Positions 9,364-25,320 of a stretch of 64,000 bases of DNA are shown one piece after another. Made by a program: the position numbers and the translations under genes. Origin of the DNA: Kofleriaceae bacterium (GTDB taxonomy: Bacteria; Myxococcota_A; Polyangia; Haliangiales; Haliangiaceae); contig JACKDR010000014.1 in NCBI GenBank assembly GCA_020633495.1, positions 151,361 through 215,360 of the forward strand, read 5' to 3'. The notes below the pieces were generated by a model. The model did not search any database. It saw only the letters and a list, made by a program, of their open reading frames with translations, and was not told the origin of the DNA. Position 1 is the stretch's first letter; every line of letters starts with the position of its first letter.

Positions 9364-10311
9364 TCAGCGGAAGGTGGTGTACTCGAACGTCGGGGGCAGC
9401 CAGAAGCTGACGCCGAGCTGGAACATCACGTTGTTGATGAACGCCGAGTCGGCGTTCTCCTTGGCCTGCTCCGCGGTCGCGTTGGTCATCGAGTCACGGT
9501 TGACCGGCTCGAACTTGTCGACGAACAGGTAGTCGCGGATGCCGACGTTGACGGTCAGCCACTTGAACAGGAAGAACCGCAGCGACGCGCCGACGTTGGG
9601 CGTGATCAGCAGGTTGGTGAACCCGGGGAACCGCGGATCGCGCGGCACCACCTCGCTCTGGGTCATGCCCAGCCCGGCGGTGAAGAACGTCTCCCAGGTG
9701 ATGATGTGCTTGTCGAGGACGGCGAACTTTCCGTAGACCGGCACGTAGTGGAAGTTCAGCGCGCCCGAGAAGTTGTACTTGTTGATCGTCGGCAGGCGGC
9801 GCGCCTGGCGGGCCACCAGGTCGAACGGCTCGCGGAAGTTCTTCGAGTAGTACTGCCCCTCGAGGCCGACCGAGAGGACGTCCGTGAGGTAGTAGTTGAA
9901 CTCGGCGCCGGCGGCGACGTGCCGGACCATGTTGTCGTTCATGGTGGTGGCGAGCATCGGCATCACCTCCCACCGGCCGACCTTCAGGAACGGCTTGCGG
10001 ATGACGACGACGATGTCCTTCCAGGACACGCGGTACTCGCCGGTCTCCTTCTTGGTCGACACCGCGGCGTCGGCCTTGGAGCTCTCGGCCTCGAGCGCGG
10101 CGGTGTCGGCCGCGAGGTCGCCCTCCGGTGGCTCGTCGATCTCGATCTCCGGCGTGTCGCCGGTGTCGTCCCCGGTGTCGCCGGTGTCGCCGGTGTCATC
10201 GGGATCGACTTCGATCTCGTCATCCGGCTGAGCGACCGCGGAGGAGGTCGGCCAGTACGTCGCCGCGGCCGCGGCAATCGCGATCAGAAGGGCGTTCCTG
10301 TTGCGACGCAT
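9364..10311 (-). CDS. Outer-membrane beta-barrel domain protein, myxobacterial type (first of pair)
   Basis: 315 residues. A signal peptide (MRRNRNALLIAIAAAAATYW...AVAQ) is followed by an acidic low-complexity segment with TGD repeats (GDTGDTGDDTGDT, residues about 39-53), then a helix and a barrel domain homologous to the downstream gene: EVMPMLATTMNDNMVRHVAA, VPVYGKFAVLDKHIITWETF, LTVNVGIRDYLFVDKFE, and a C-terminal strand ending in Phe-Arg. The acidic TGD stretch could bind Ca2+ or act as a periplasmic spacer; that is inference. It is first in the transcription unit, with a promoter-like sequence at 10440-10469 and a long hairpin in the leader. Confidence 0.8.
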   Translation of the reverse strand: MRRNRNALLIAIAAAAATYWPTSSAVAQPDDEIEVDPDDTGDTGDTGDDTGDTPEIEIDEPPEGDLAADTAALEAESSKADAAVSTKKETGEYRVSWKDIVVVIRKPFLKVGRWEVMPMLATTMNDNMVRHVAAGAEFNYYLTDVLSVGLEGQYYSKNFREPFDLVARQARRLPTINKYNFSGALNFHYVPVYGKFAVLDKHIITWETFFTAGLGMTQSEVVPRDPRFPGFTNLLITPNVGASLRFFLFKWLTVNVGIRDYLFVDKFEPVNRDSMTNATAEQAKENADSAFINNVMFQLGVSFWLPPTFEYTTFR

Positions 10312-10369
10312 GTCTGGAGCGTTCTCCTCGGCTGGGCTGGCCAGCCGCTTCTGGGACCGGGGTGGTGAG

Positions 10370-10419
10370 GGGATAGCCCGCGAAGGCCGATTTCCTCTTC
10401 GATTTCGCGGGGTTATCCC
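10370..10419. other. 50-nt inverted repeat in the leader of the barrel operon
   Basis: GGGATA (10370-10375) pairs with TATCCC (10414-10419), and CCCGCGAA (10377-10384) pairs with TTCGCGGG (10404-10411), giving a two-part stem with a 19-base loop. It lies about 60 bases upstream of the first barrel gene and downstream of ftsY. It could be an ftsY terminator without a T run or a structured 5' leader. Confidence 0.5.
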
Positions 10420-10439
10420 TCCTCCCGAGGGCGTGGCGC

Positions 10440-10469
10440 ACTATAACACGTGATTTTTTCAATCATCAA
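10440..10469 (-). promoter_or_regulatory. Candidate promoter for the outer-membrane barrel operon
   Basis: Read on the minus strand, TTGATG (10469-10464) and TATAGT (10445-10440) are 18 bases apart. This A/T-rich patch stands out against the GC-rich surroundings and predicts a leader of about 120 bases containing the hairpin at 10370-10419. Confidence 0.45.
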
Positions 10470-10546
10470 GCCCGCGCGCTGCCTTCTGGATCACAGCGGC
10501 GCCGCGGGTGTGATCGACCGCGGTAACCTCTCACATTCCGCCCGGT

Positions 10547-11899
10547 TCAGGCGGCGTCGGCGTGCTCGGCGTCGTCGTAGAGCGCCGCGACGAAGGCGGC
10601 GGGATCGAACGGCCGCAGGTCGTCGACCTTCTCGCCGACGCCGATGTACCGGACCGGGACCTTGAGCTCGTCGCAGATCCCCAGGACCACGCCGCCCTTG
10701 GCCGAGCCGTCGAGCTTGGTGAGCACCAGGCCGGTGATCTCCATGGTCTCCTTGAAGGTCTTGGCCTGCTGGATCGCGTTCTGGCCGGTGGTGGCGTCGA
10801 GCACCAGCCAGGTCTCGTGCGGGCTGCCCGGCATGGCCTTCTCGCAGACCCGGCGCACCTTCTTGAGCTCGTCCATGAGCTCGACCTTGGTGTGCAGCCG
10901 GCCGGCGGTGTCGCAGATGACGACGTCGTAGTCCTCGTCGACCCCGCGCTTGATGGCCTCGAAGATGACCGAGGACGGATCGCCGCCCGACTTGCCCTTG
11001 ACCACCGGGCAGCCGGCGCGCTGGCCCCAGATCTCGAGCTGCTCGGTCGCGGCGGCCCGGAAGGTGTCGCCGGCGGCGAGCAGCACCTTCTTGCCCTGCC
11101 GGGACAGCAGCGCCGCGAGCTTGCCGATCGTGGTGGTCTTGCCGACGCCATTGACGCCGATGGTGAGCAGGACGAAGGGGTGGTGGGCGTCGACGTCCAC
11201 CGCGGGCGCGCCGACGTCCAGGATCGTGGCCGAGGTCTTGCGGATCTGTCGCCAGATCTTGCTGGCGTCCTCGAGGTCGTCCTTGGACAGGTTGCCCTTG
11301 ACGTCCTGGAAGATGCGGTCGGCGGCGCGGGGCCCGATGTCGGCGGTGAACAGGACCTCCTCGAGGCCCTCGAGGACGTCGGCGTCGATCTTCTTCTTGC
11401 CGAACAGCTTGCCGAGCTTGGCGACGAAGCCGCCGCGGGTCTTGGCCAGGCCGGCCTTGTAGGCGGCGCGGGCGTCGTCGTCGGGCGCCGCGGCCTCGAC
11501 CTGGTCGTCGCCCTCGTCCTCGACCTCGTCCTCGTCGCGCTCCTCGGGCTCCGGGGTGCGGGGCCGGGCCGCCTTGCCCTTGCCCTTGCCCTTGCCGGGC
11601 TTGCGGTCACGGGTTCCGGGCTCGCGGGCCTCGGCCCGGGCCTCGCCGTGGCCGTCGGCCTCGGCGCGGGCGTCGGCCTCGCGCTCGGCCTTGGTCCGGT
11701 GGGCGGCGGGCCGCGGCCGGTCGCGGCGGCGGACCCGCTCCTTGACCACGGGGGTGCCGGCGTCGACCCCGAGGTCGCGCAGGCGCTCCTGGACGCCCTT
11801 GTTCTCCTGCTGGCTCTTCGCCGAGGCCCGGCGCAGAACCAGGATGATCACGGCGACGACCACGAGGACGACGCCGAGGGTGACGAATTCCTGGACCAT
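10547..11899 (-). CDS. ftsY: Signal recognition particle receptor FtsY
   Basis: 450 residues. SRP receptor GTPase that docks ribosome-SRP complexes at the inner membrane. It starts with a membrane segment (LGVVLVVVAVIILVLRR), then a long charged linker rich in Lys/Arg and Glu/Asp (KGKGKGKAARP, EERDEDEVEDEGDD), then the N domain and the GTPase G domain: P-loop GVNGVGKTTT near residue 247, DTFRAAATEQLE, DTAGR, and TKLDGSAKGG. These are diagnostic. The ATG at 11899 is fixed by the membrane segment; the frame stays open far upstream but that part is antisense to smc. An N-terminal membrane anchor is known for FtsY of several phyla. It follows an Ig-like protein gene by 23 bases, probably in one transcript. 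Confidence 0.95.
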   Translation of the reverse strand: MVQEFVTLGVVLVVVAVIILVLRRASAKSQQENKGVQERLRDLGVDAGTPVVKERVRRRDRPRPAAHRTKAEREADARAEADGHGEARAEAREPGTRDRKPGKGKGKGKAARPRTPEPEERDEDEVEDEGDDQVEAAAPDDDARAAYKAGLAKTRGGFVAKLGKLFGKKKIDADVLEGLEEVLFTADIGPRAADRIFQDVKGNLSKDDLEDASKIWRQIRKTSATILDVGAPAVDVDAHHPFVLLTIGVNGVGKTTTIGKLAALLSRQGKKVLLAAGDTFRAAATEQLEIWGQRAGCPVVKGKSGGDPSSVIFEAIKRGVDEDYDVVICDTAGRLHTKVELMDELKKVRRVCEKAMPGSPHETWLVLDATTGQNAIQQAKTFKETMEITGLVLTKLDGSAKGGVVLGICDELKVPVRYIGVGEKVDDLRPFDPAAFVAALYDDAEHADAA

Positions 11900-11922
11900 G
11901 AGGTGGCGGCCCTTATACCAAG

Positions 11923-13620
11923 TCAGGCGCGCTCGCGCACCGCGAGGGCGACCCGGCGCTCGGCCTCGCCGAGCTGGTCCTCGTCGGGCAGCCGCAGCGA
12001 GAAGTAGCGCTCCTCGACGAAGTCGGTGAGGTCGGCCAGCGCCGGGGCCGGGCGGGCGGCGCGCACGTGGTCGAAGACCTGACGCGGCGACCACACGCCC
12101 CACAGCGCCGGGTCGGGCAACAGCGGCACCGCGGCCCGCTTGTACAGCGAGAAGATGCGCTCGCGCACCGGCATCAGGTCGACGCGGGCGCCGCGTAGCT
12201 CGCCGCGGTGCGGGATCGTGACGGTGAAGCGCTCGGTGCAGTGGCCGTGGCGCGACACCTCGACCTGCCACTCGCCGGCGCCGAGCGCCTCGACCACGAA
12301 GGTACCGTCGTCGCCGCCGTCGGCCTCGAGGCCGCGGCCCGACAGCCGCAGCTTGACGTGGGCGCCGGGCAGCGGGCGGTGCCGGATGGCGTCGCGGACG
12401 ACGCCGCCGAAGCCGTGATCGCCGGGGCGGCGCAGGGTCGACACCAGGCTCGAGCGCGACGGGATCAGGCCGCCCTGGGGCTCGACCGCCGGGTCGGCGG
12501 CGGCCCGCTCGTCCGGCGGCGGCCGCCGCAGCTTCTGCCACGGCCGGGTCCGCGCCGCCAGGAAGCCCAGCGCGCACAGCGCGGTGATCGCGAACGCGGC
12601 GATCGTGTAGGCGACCGGCACCGGCTGGGGCGCGGCGACCTCGACGAACGCGACCTGGGAGCGGCTGGTCCGCAGCCAGGCCTCGGTGGGCTCGGCGGCG
12701 GCCTGGACGGCGCGCCGGCCCTGGCCGACCGCGCCGGCCTCGACCCGGATGCGGAAGGCGCCGTCGGCCCCGGTGACCACCTGGGCGAGCCGGTGCTCGT
12801 CGGCGATCAGCGCCACCGGGACCCGGGCCAGGCCGTGGCCGTCCTCGTCGACGACGCGGCCGGTGGCGACGACGTCGTCCTCGTAGGCGACGTCGCCCGA
12901 CGACAGCGTCAGCGTGGTCGTGGTCGCCGACGACAGCTCGACGGTGGCGTCGGCGGTGGCCGGGGCGTAGACCGAGTCGCCGGCGAACGTGGCGTGGACC
13001 CGGCGCCGGCCCGGCCCGTGGGCGGCGACCCGGGTCAGCACGAACGAGCTGTTGCCGACCACGTCCGCGACCTTCTCGAGCTCCTCGGGGGCGACGTCGG
13101 GCGCGCCCACCGACAGGGTGATCGGCAGATCGACCGCGACCCCGGCGCTGGCGGCGGCGACCTGGATGCGGACCCCGCCGGGCACCGCCTCGGTGGTGAG
13201 CTGCAGGTCGACGCCCATCTTGTCGATGTCGACCTGATCGAGGCGGACGTCGCTGGGGTCGAGGCTGTCGGAGCCGGCGAACGACACCGCGACGTCCTGC
13301 TTGCCGCCGGGCGCGACCACCGAGACCTCGAAGGTGCCGTCGGCGCGGGTCGTGGTGGTGACCGGGCGGCCAGCCAGCTGCAGCGTGATCTGCTCGTGGC
13401 CCAGGCCGACCCCGCTGAAGCGGTCGACCAGCTGGCCGCTGACCACGTAGCGGCCGCCGTAGTCCTTGCGGATCGGCCCCAGGCGCAGCTCGGTGCGGGC
13501 CTTGATGGTGATCGCGGGCGCCGCGGCGGGGGCCGTGGGCCGCAGCGCCAGCGCGGCCAGGGCGGCGACGACGGCGGCGGCGAGCACGGCCGCACGCGCC
13601 GGGATCCGCAGGCTGCGCAT
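11923..13620 (-). CDS. Membrane protein with Ig-like / carboxypeptidase-regulatory-like beta domains
   Basis: 565 residues from the ATG at 13620; longer starts exist but precede the signal peptide. An N-terminal signal/anchor (AAVLAAAVVAALAALAL) is followed by about three beta-sandwich modules of carboxypeptidase-regulatory-like or Ig-like type (VSGQLVDRFSGVGLGHEQIT, TTTTRADGTFEVSV, VATGRVVDEDGHGLARVPVA), a second membrane segment (VAYTIAAFAITALCALGFLA), another regulatory-like module (FGGVVRDAIRHRPLPGAHVK) and a helical tail containing paired aromatic/Pro motifs. The topology suggests large periplasmic and then cytoplasmic parts. Function unknown; its place between ftsY and smc may hint at an envelope role but could be chance. 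Divergent from smc, with 202 bases between them. Confidence 0.65.
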   Translation of the reverse strand: MRSLRIPARAAVLAAAVVAALAALALRPTAPAAAPAITIKARTELRLGPIRKDYGGRYVVSGQLVDRFSGVGLGHEQITLQLAGRPVTTTTRADGTFEVSVVAPGGKQDVAVSFAGSDSLDPSDVRLDQVDIDKMGVDLQLTTEAVPGGVRIQVAAASAGVAVDLPITLSVGAPDVAPEELEKVADVVGNSSFVLTRVAAHGPGRRRVHATFAGDSVYAPATADATVELSSATTTTLTLSSGDVAYEDDVVATGRVVDEDGHGLARVPVALIADEHRLAQVVTGADGAFRIRVEAGAVGQGRRAVQAAAEPTEAWLRTSRSQVAFVEVAAPQPVPVAYTIAAFAITALCALGFLAARTRPWQKLRRPPPDERAAADPAVEPQGGLIPSRSSLVSTLRRPGDHGFGGVVRDAIRHRPLPGAHVKLRLSGRGLEADGGDDGTFVVEALGAGEWQVEVSRHGHCTERFTVTIPHRGELRGARVDLMPVRERIFSLYKRAAVPLLPDPALWGVWSPRQVFDHVRAARPAPALADLTDFVEERYFSLRLPDEDQLGEAERRVALAVRERA

Positions 13621-13822
13621 GTCCCGGTGATAGCACGGCGGCGGCGCCGGATCGCCCGCCGGCGCGGTCTGCCGGGCGCTCCGGGCCGATCCGCGCAAGG
13701 CGCCGAGGTTGTTGCGGGAGCGCGGGATCGTCGATTGTCAGAGGGGGGATCGACCCTGGCGCCGCTCCGGAGCTTGCCTCCGTGCAGACTTTCGGGGCCT
13801 CAACGGAGAGCTGCCAGCACCA

Positions 13823-18037
<4,215 letters not shown>

Positions 18038-18103
18038 GCCAGCTCACGTCGCGTGCAGCGACGGTCGCGCCCGCGGGGCGCGGCAGATGGTCGCGAACTT
18101 CCA

Positions 18104-18140
18104 GGGCGTCTCGTAACCAGCGAGACGCCCTCGGCTTTTT
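18104..18140 (+). terminator. Intrinsic terminator of smc
   Basis: GGGCGTCTCG (18104-18113) pairs perfectly with CGAGACGCCC (18121-18130) around a seven-base loop, followed by TCGGCTTTTT. It lies 67 bases after the smc stop and before the efflux promoter. Confidence 0.85.
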
Positions 18141-18191
18141 CGGGGTCGCCGCGGGTAACCGATCCGTACCCGAGGAACATCGAATCGTCGC

Positions 18192-18220
18192 TTGCCAAGG
18201 TCGAAGCTTGGTTCTATCTA
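18192..18220 (+). promoter_or_regulatory. Sigma-70 promoter of the tetR-tolC-RND operon
   Basis: TTGCCA (18192-18197) and TATCTA (18215-18220) with the ideal 17-base spacing. Transcription would start at about 18227, inside the first of two TetR-type operators. Confidence 0.65.
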
Positions 18221-18222
18221 CG

Positions 18223-18256
18223 TGAACGGTCATTCATCGCGTTGAACTTCGATTCA
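18223..18256 (+). promoter_or_regulatory. Two tandem TGAA-N6-TTCA operators for the TetR repressor
   Basis: Palindromic half-sites TGAA...TTCA occur at 18223-18236 and again at 18243-18256, both with a six-base spacer and exactly 20 bases apart. They overlap the expected transcription start and the leader of tetR, so the TetR protein encoded next would block its own operon. Confidence 0.6.
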
Positions 18257-18269
18257 CGGACCGTCGCCC

Positions 18270-18989
18270 ATGCCGCCCCCCGCCGACAAGAAGAAGTCGC
18301 CTCGCCGCGCCGGGGCGGCGAGCGGGGCCCGGCCGACCACCCGCCGGCCGGCGCCGCGTCGTCACGCCCTCAACCAGGTCCGCAGCGCGGTCCGCGAGAG
18401 CGCCTCGGAGCTGTACCGCGACCACATCCTCGCCGCCGCGGAGCAGGAGTTCACGGGCCGCGGCTACGCCGCCACCCGGATGGCGGACATCGCGCGCCGC
18501 GCCGAGATGAGCGTCGGCGCCCTGTACCGGCACTTCGCCAGCAAGGAGGCCATCTTCGCCTCCATGGTCGAGCGGGCCGGCAACGGCTTCGTCGCCAGCC
18601 TCGAGCGCGCCGCCGAGACCCCGTCGCCGCGCGAGCGCATCACCGCGCTGATCGCGACCTCGCTGGCCTTCATCGAGGACAACCGCTCGATGTTCCAGGT
18701 CTTCACCCAGCTGCGCGACGACGGCATCGCGGCCTGCGACGAGATCTCCGGGCGCATCTGCAGCGTCCACGATCGCGTCGACGCCAGCTACCGCCAGGCG
18801 CTGGCCGACGGCATCGCCGCCGGTCAGCTCGACGCCACGATCCCCCTCGACGACCAGCTCGCGTTCTTCCACGGAGCCATCCACGGCTTCATCGAGAGCT
18901 GGATCGTGTCCGGCGCCGTCGGAGCCCTGTCCGTCAAGGCGCCGCTGGTCGCCCGTCTCACCCTGCGTGCCCTCGGAGGAGTGTCTTGA
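18270..18989 (+). CDS. TetR-family repressor of the RND efflux operon
   Basis: 239 residues. A basic Ala/Pro/Arg-rich extension of about 45 residues precedes a standard TetR helix-turn-helix (HILAAAEQEFTGRGYAATRM, ADIARRAEMSVGALYRHFAS, KEAIF), then a helical ligand-binding and dimer domain. As first gene of the operon, with two palindromic operators between promoter and start codon, it is most likely an autorepressor released by a substrate of the pump. The stop TGA overlaps the TTG start of the tolC-like gene, and GGAGGA inside its last codons serves that gene. The basic N-terminal extension is unusual and could add DNA contacts. Confidence 0.9.
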   Translation: MPPPADKKKSPRRAGAASGARPTTRRPAPRRHALNQVRSAVRESASELYRDHILAAAEQEFTGRGYAATRMADIARRAEMSVGALYRHFASKEAIFASMVERAGNGFVASLERAAETPSPRERITALIATSLAFIEDNRSMFQVFTQLRDDGIAACDEISGRICSVHDRVDASYRQALADGIAAGQLDATIPLDDQLAFFHGAIHGFIESWIVSGAVGALSVKAPLVARLTLRALGGVS

Positions 18990-20392
18990 ATCGCCTTCGC
19001 TTCGTCCTCGCCACCGCGCTGTTCGCGGCCGTTCCGGTCACCCTCGTCACCCCCGCCATCGCCCAGCCCGAGGGCGCGCCGCCGCCCGCCGAGGAGCCGG
19101 CGACCGCCGCGGCCGCCGCCGCGCCGCCCGCCGCCGGATCGCCGGCCGCCGCCGGCGCGCGTCGCATCACGCTGCCCGAGGCGATCGCGCTCGCCACCGA
19201 CGGCAACATCCAGATCACGGTCGCCAAGGAGCAGCTGCGCGCCTCGGAGCTCGACCTCGCCGGCACCAAGACCTACCGGCTGCCGGGGCTGAGCGTGTCC
19301 GGCGGCATCCAGGTCTGGAACAACGAGCTGACCTTCGAGATCGCGCCCGGGGCGCCCGCGATCGTCGGCCGCAACCAGGTCACCGGCTCGGTCGCGGTCC
19401 AGGTCGCGCAGCCGATCACCGCGACGTTCCTGCTCGGCTACCTGCTCGATCTCAAGGAGGCCGGGCTCGCCGCCGAGCGCGCCCAGCTCGACGTCACCAA
19501 GCTCGACGTCGCCTACCAGGTCGCCGAGGCGTACATCGGCGCGCTGCAGGCGCGCACGCTCAAGACCATCGCCGAGACCTCGGTGGCGCAGTTCGACGCC
19601 AACATCGCGCGCGCCCAGATCCTCAAGCAGGGCGGCATCCTCGACGACATCGACATCCTGCGGCTGCAGGCGTCGCGCGACGCCGTCCAGCAGCAGGTGC
19701 TCGAGGCCGAGGTCGCCGCCGAGACCGCGACCCGCGGCCTCGGCCTGCTGCTCGGCCTGCCCGACGGCACCCGCCTCGAGCTGGTCGACGTCGATCCGAC
19801 GCCGCCGCCGATGGGCTGGACCGAGGACGACGCGGTGGCCGCCGCGCACGCGGCGCGGCCCGAGCTGCGGGTCGCCGCCAGCCGTGTCGACCAGGCCGAC
19901 GCCAACGTCATCGTCACCAAGGGCGAGTACCTGCCCGACATCGCGGCGGTCGCCAACTACACCCACACGGAGGGCCAGGGCGCGTTCGCCCAGAAGGACG
20001 CCGCGTTCGTCGGCCTCAGCCTGTCCTGGAACCTCTGGGACTGGGGCAAGCGCGGCAAGGACGTCGAGCAGGCCCGCTCCGGCGTGCGCCAGGCCAAGGC
20101 CTACCAGGCGTTCACCGAGGACCAGATCGCCCTCGACGTCCGCGCCAAGTGGCTCGCCGCCGACGCCGCGCGCCGGAGCCGCGAGGTCGCCGCCAGCGGC
20201 CTGCGCGCCGCCGAGGAGGCGCACCGCCTCCAGCAGGTCCTCTTCGATCAGGGCGCCGCCACCACCACCGACGTCCTCGACGCCGAGGCCGAGGTGTCGC
20301 GCGCCCGCTCCCAGGAGACCATCTCGCGCTACCAGTACCTGGTGAAGTGGATGGCCCTGGTCCGCGCGGTCGGCGAGATGCCGCAGCCGTAG
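18986..20392 (+). CDS. TolC-family outer-membrane efflux protein
   Basis: 468 residues. Outer-membrane channel of the tripartite pump. A signal peptide (LRFVLATALFAAVPVTLVTPAIA, in part) precedes an Ala/Pro linker and two repeated halves of long helices with barrel strands (ITLPEAIALATDGNIQITVA; LSWNLWDWGKRGKDVEQARS). The start is TTG at 18986, overlapping the tetR stop, chosen because GGAGGA at 18975-18980 is correctly spaced and because the next residues are the signal peptide. It is in one operon with the adaptor and the RND permease, so this system has its own exit duct. Confidence 0.9.
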   Translation: MNRLRFVLATALFAAVPVTLVTPAIAQPEGAPPPAEEPATAAAAAAPPAAGSPAAAGARRITLPEAIALATDGNIQITVAKEQLRASELDLAGTKTYRLPGLSVSGGIQVWNNELTFEIAPGAPAIVGRNQVTGSVAVQVAQPITATFLLGYLLDLKEAGLAAERAQLDVTKLDVAYQVAEAYIGALQARTLKTIAETSVAQFDANIARAQILKQGGILDDIDILRLQASRDAVQQQVLEAEVAAETATRGLGLLLGLPDGTRLELVDVDPTPPPMGWTEDDAVAAAHAARPELRVAASRVDQADANVIVTKGEYLPDIAAVANYTHTEGQGAFAQKDAAFVGLSLSWNLWDWGKRGKDVEQARSGVRQAKAYQAFTEDQIALDVRAKWLAADAARRSREVAASGLRAAEEAHRLQQVLFDQGAATTTDVLDAEAEVSRARSQETISRYQYLVKWMALVRAVGEMPQP

Positions 20393-20453
20393 CGGTCACC
20401 CGCTCCCCGTTCGCGATCCCCGTCGATCCCACGTCCCGATCGAGGTTCCTCAC

Positions 20454-21457
20454 ATGCACCGTCGTCTCGCTCGTCTCGCCTCCGTCCTGATGTTCGCCGC
20501 GCTCGCGGCCACCGCCGCCTGCAACAAGTCGGAGGGCGGCCGCGCCGATCTGCCGCCCGCGTCCGGTCCCGGCGCCGCGCCGCTGCCGACGCTGCCGGCG
20601 TTCGCGCCGTCCGACGCCGGGGCCGGCGCGACCGCGCCCGACACCCGCACCACCGGCACGCTGGTCGCGCGCTCGGAGGTCGCGGTGGCGGCCAAGGCCT
20701 CCGGGACCATCGTCGAGATCAAGGTCGACGAGGGCAGCGTGGTCAAGAAGGGCGACGTCCTGTTCCGCCTCGACTCGCGCGACGCCCAGCTGATGTACAA
20801 GTCGGCCCAGACCGGGGTGTCGCAGGCCAAGCTGCACCTGGCCGCCGCGCAGCGCGAGTACGACCGCGCCAAGTCGCTGTTCGACCAGGGCGCGATGCCG
20901 CGGCAGCAGTGGGACCAGGTCCAGACCGCGCTCGACGGCGCCAAGATCGGCGTCGCCGCGGCGCAGAACTCCGCCGCCGTGGCCCAGAAGATGATCGGCG
21001 ACGCCACCGTGCGGGCGCCGATGGCCGGCATCGTGATCAAGAAGCTGATGGAGGTCGGGTCCTACGCGACGATGATGCCGCCGTCGCCGGTGTTGATCCT
21101 CCAGGATCAGTCGACCCTCGAGCTGCACTTCACGCTGCCCGAGCGCGCCCTCGGCGCGGTCGGGACCGGCGACGCCCGCAAGCTCACGGTCCAGATCCCG
21201 GCGCTCGGCGTCACCCGGGTCGCCACCGTCGAGCGGCTGTCGCCGGTGGTCGACCCCAGGACCCGCACGATCGAGGTCATCGCGACCATCGACAACAGCG
21301 ACGGCTCGCTGCGGCCCGGCGTCATGGCGGAGATCGATCTCGGCGCGCCCGCGGCGGCGGCGACCCCGCCGGCGCCGGCGCCGGCGCCGGCCGAGACCCC
21401 GCCGGCGCCGGCCGCCACCGACCCGGCCAAGGCCGGCGCGCCGGAGGCCAAGAACCC

Positions 21458-21461
<4 letters not shown>
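20454..21461 (+). CDS. RND efflux periplasmic adaptor lipoprotein (first system)
   Basis: 335 residues. Membrane-fusion protein joining the RND permease to TolC. A lipobox ends at Cys23 (ALAATAAC). Then a Pro/Ala spacer, a lipoyl-like half motif (SEVAVAAKASGTIVEIKVDE), an alpha-helical hairpin (residues about 100-180), the second lipoyl half (ATVRAPMAGIVIKKLMEVGS) and a beta-barrel with VDPRTRTIEV. The tail is a Pro/Ala repeat. Its stop overlaps the GTG of the permease by three bases, giving fixed stoichiometry by coupled translation. Substrate not predictable. Confidence 0.9.
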
Positions 21462-24556
<3,095 letters not shown>

Positions 24557-24597
24557 CCCGAGCGCCGGCGCGGGGCCGCCCGCGCCGCCGTCAGCCA

Positions 24598-24630
24598 GAC
24601 GCCCGCGCCAGCGACCGCTGCGCGGGCGTC
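24598..24630. terminator. Hairpin between convergent genes
   Basis: GACGCCCGCGC (24598-24608) pairs with GCGCGGGCGTC (24620-24630), an 11-bp stem; three more pairs can form in the loop, leaving a GACC tetraloop. There is no T run. The site lies between the convergent RND and hydrolase genes, so it could act on both strands. Confidence 0.5.
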
Positions 24631-24654
24631 GCCACGTCCGGACCGCGGCGCGCC

Positions 24655-25311
24655 TCAGGCCCCGAGGACCGGCGCCAGGAAGCGGTCGAGCTCGTCGAGG
24701 ATCCGCGGCAGCGTCGCCAGCAGGTCGTGGCCGTCGGGCAGCTCGACCAGGCGGACGTGGCGACGGTCGGCGGCGAACTGGCGCGAGCGGTCGATCGGCA
24801 CGACGTCGTCGTCGACGCCGTGCAGGATCAGCGTCGGCACCCGGACGTCGGGCCAGCCGACGTCGATCGCGTCGACCTCGCGGGCGAAGTCGGCGTGGAC
24901 CCGGGTGGCGCCGCCGGTGGCGTGGTCGTGGACCTCGAGCCAGCCGGTGTCCATCCACGCCTGCCAGCCGTCGTCGCCGAGGCGCTCGCGCCAGCGCCGG
25001 CCGAAGCCGAGCGCGGGCGCCAGCAGGACCAGCGCGCAGATCCGCGGCTCGTCCTCGGCGAGCCGGGCCGCGGTCAGGCCGCCGAGGCTCGAGCCGATGA
25101 CGATCGCGCGATCGCGGGCGCCGCCGATGGCGGCGCGGGTGCGCGCCAGCATCGCGGTGAAGCTGAGGCGCTCGAGCGACGGCACCCGCAGGTCGAGGCG
25201 CTCGACCGCGGCGCCGCGCGCGGCGAGGTGGGCCTCGACCGCCAGGCCCTTCTTCGAGCGCGGGCCGGAGGCGAAGCCGTGCAGGTACAACAGGCGCGGG
25301 CCGGGGACCAC
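24655..25311 (-). CDS. YqiA/YcfP-type alpha/beta hydrolase
   Basis: 218 residues. Esterase-like fold: oxyanion/N-terminal motif LLYLHGFASGPRSKKG, nucleophile elbow GSSLGG (Ser75), acid in LILHGVDDDVVP and catalytic His in DGHDLL. This set and the short length match the YqiA/YcfP family, whose natural substrates are poorly known. The start is a GTG at 25311, nine bases after the stop of the double-protease gene, so the two are likely cotranscribed. No clear ribosome site, as expected if translation is coupled. Confidence 0.85.
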   Translation of the reverse strand: MVPGPRLLYLHGFASGPRSKKGLAVEAHLAARGAAVERLDLRVPSLERLSFTAMLARTRAAIGGARDRAIVIGSSLGGLTAARLAEDEPRICALVLLAPALGFGRRWRERLGDDGWQAWMDTGWLEVHDHATGGATRVHADFAREVDAIDVGWPDVRVPTLILHGVDDDVVPIDRSRQFAADRRHVRLVELPDGHDLLATLPRILDELDRFLAPVLGA

Positions 25312-25320
25312 GGCGGCAGG

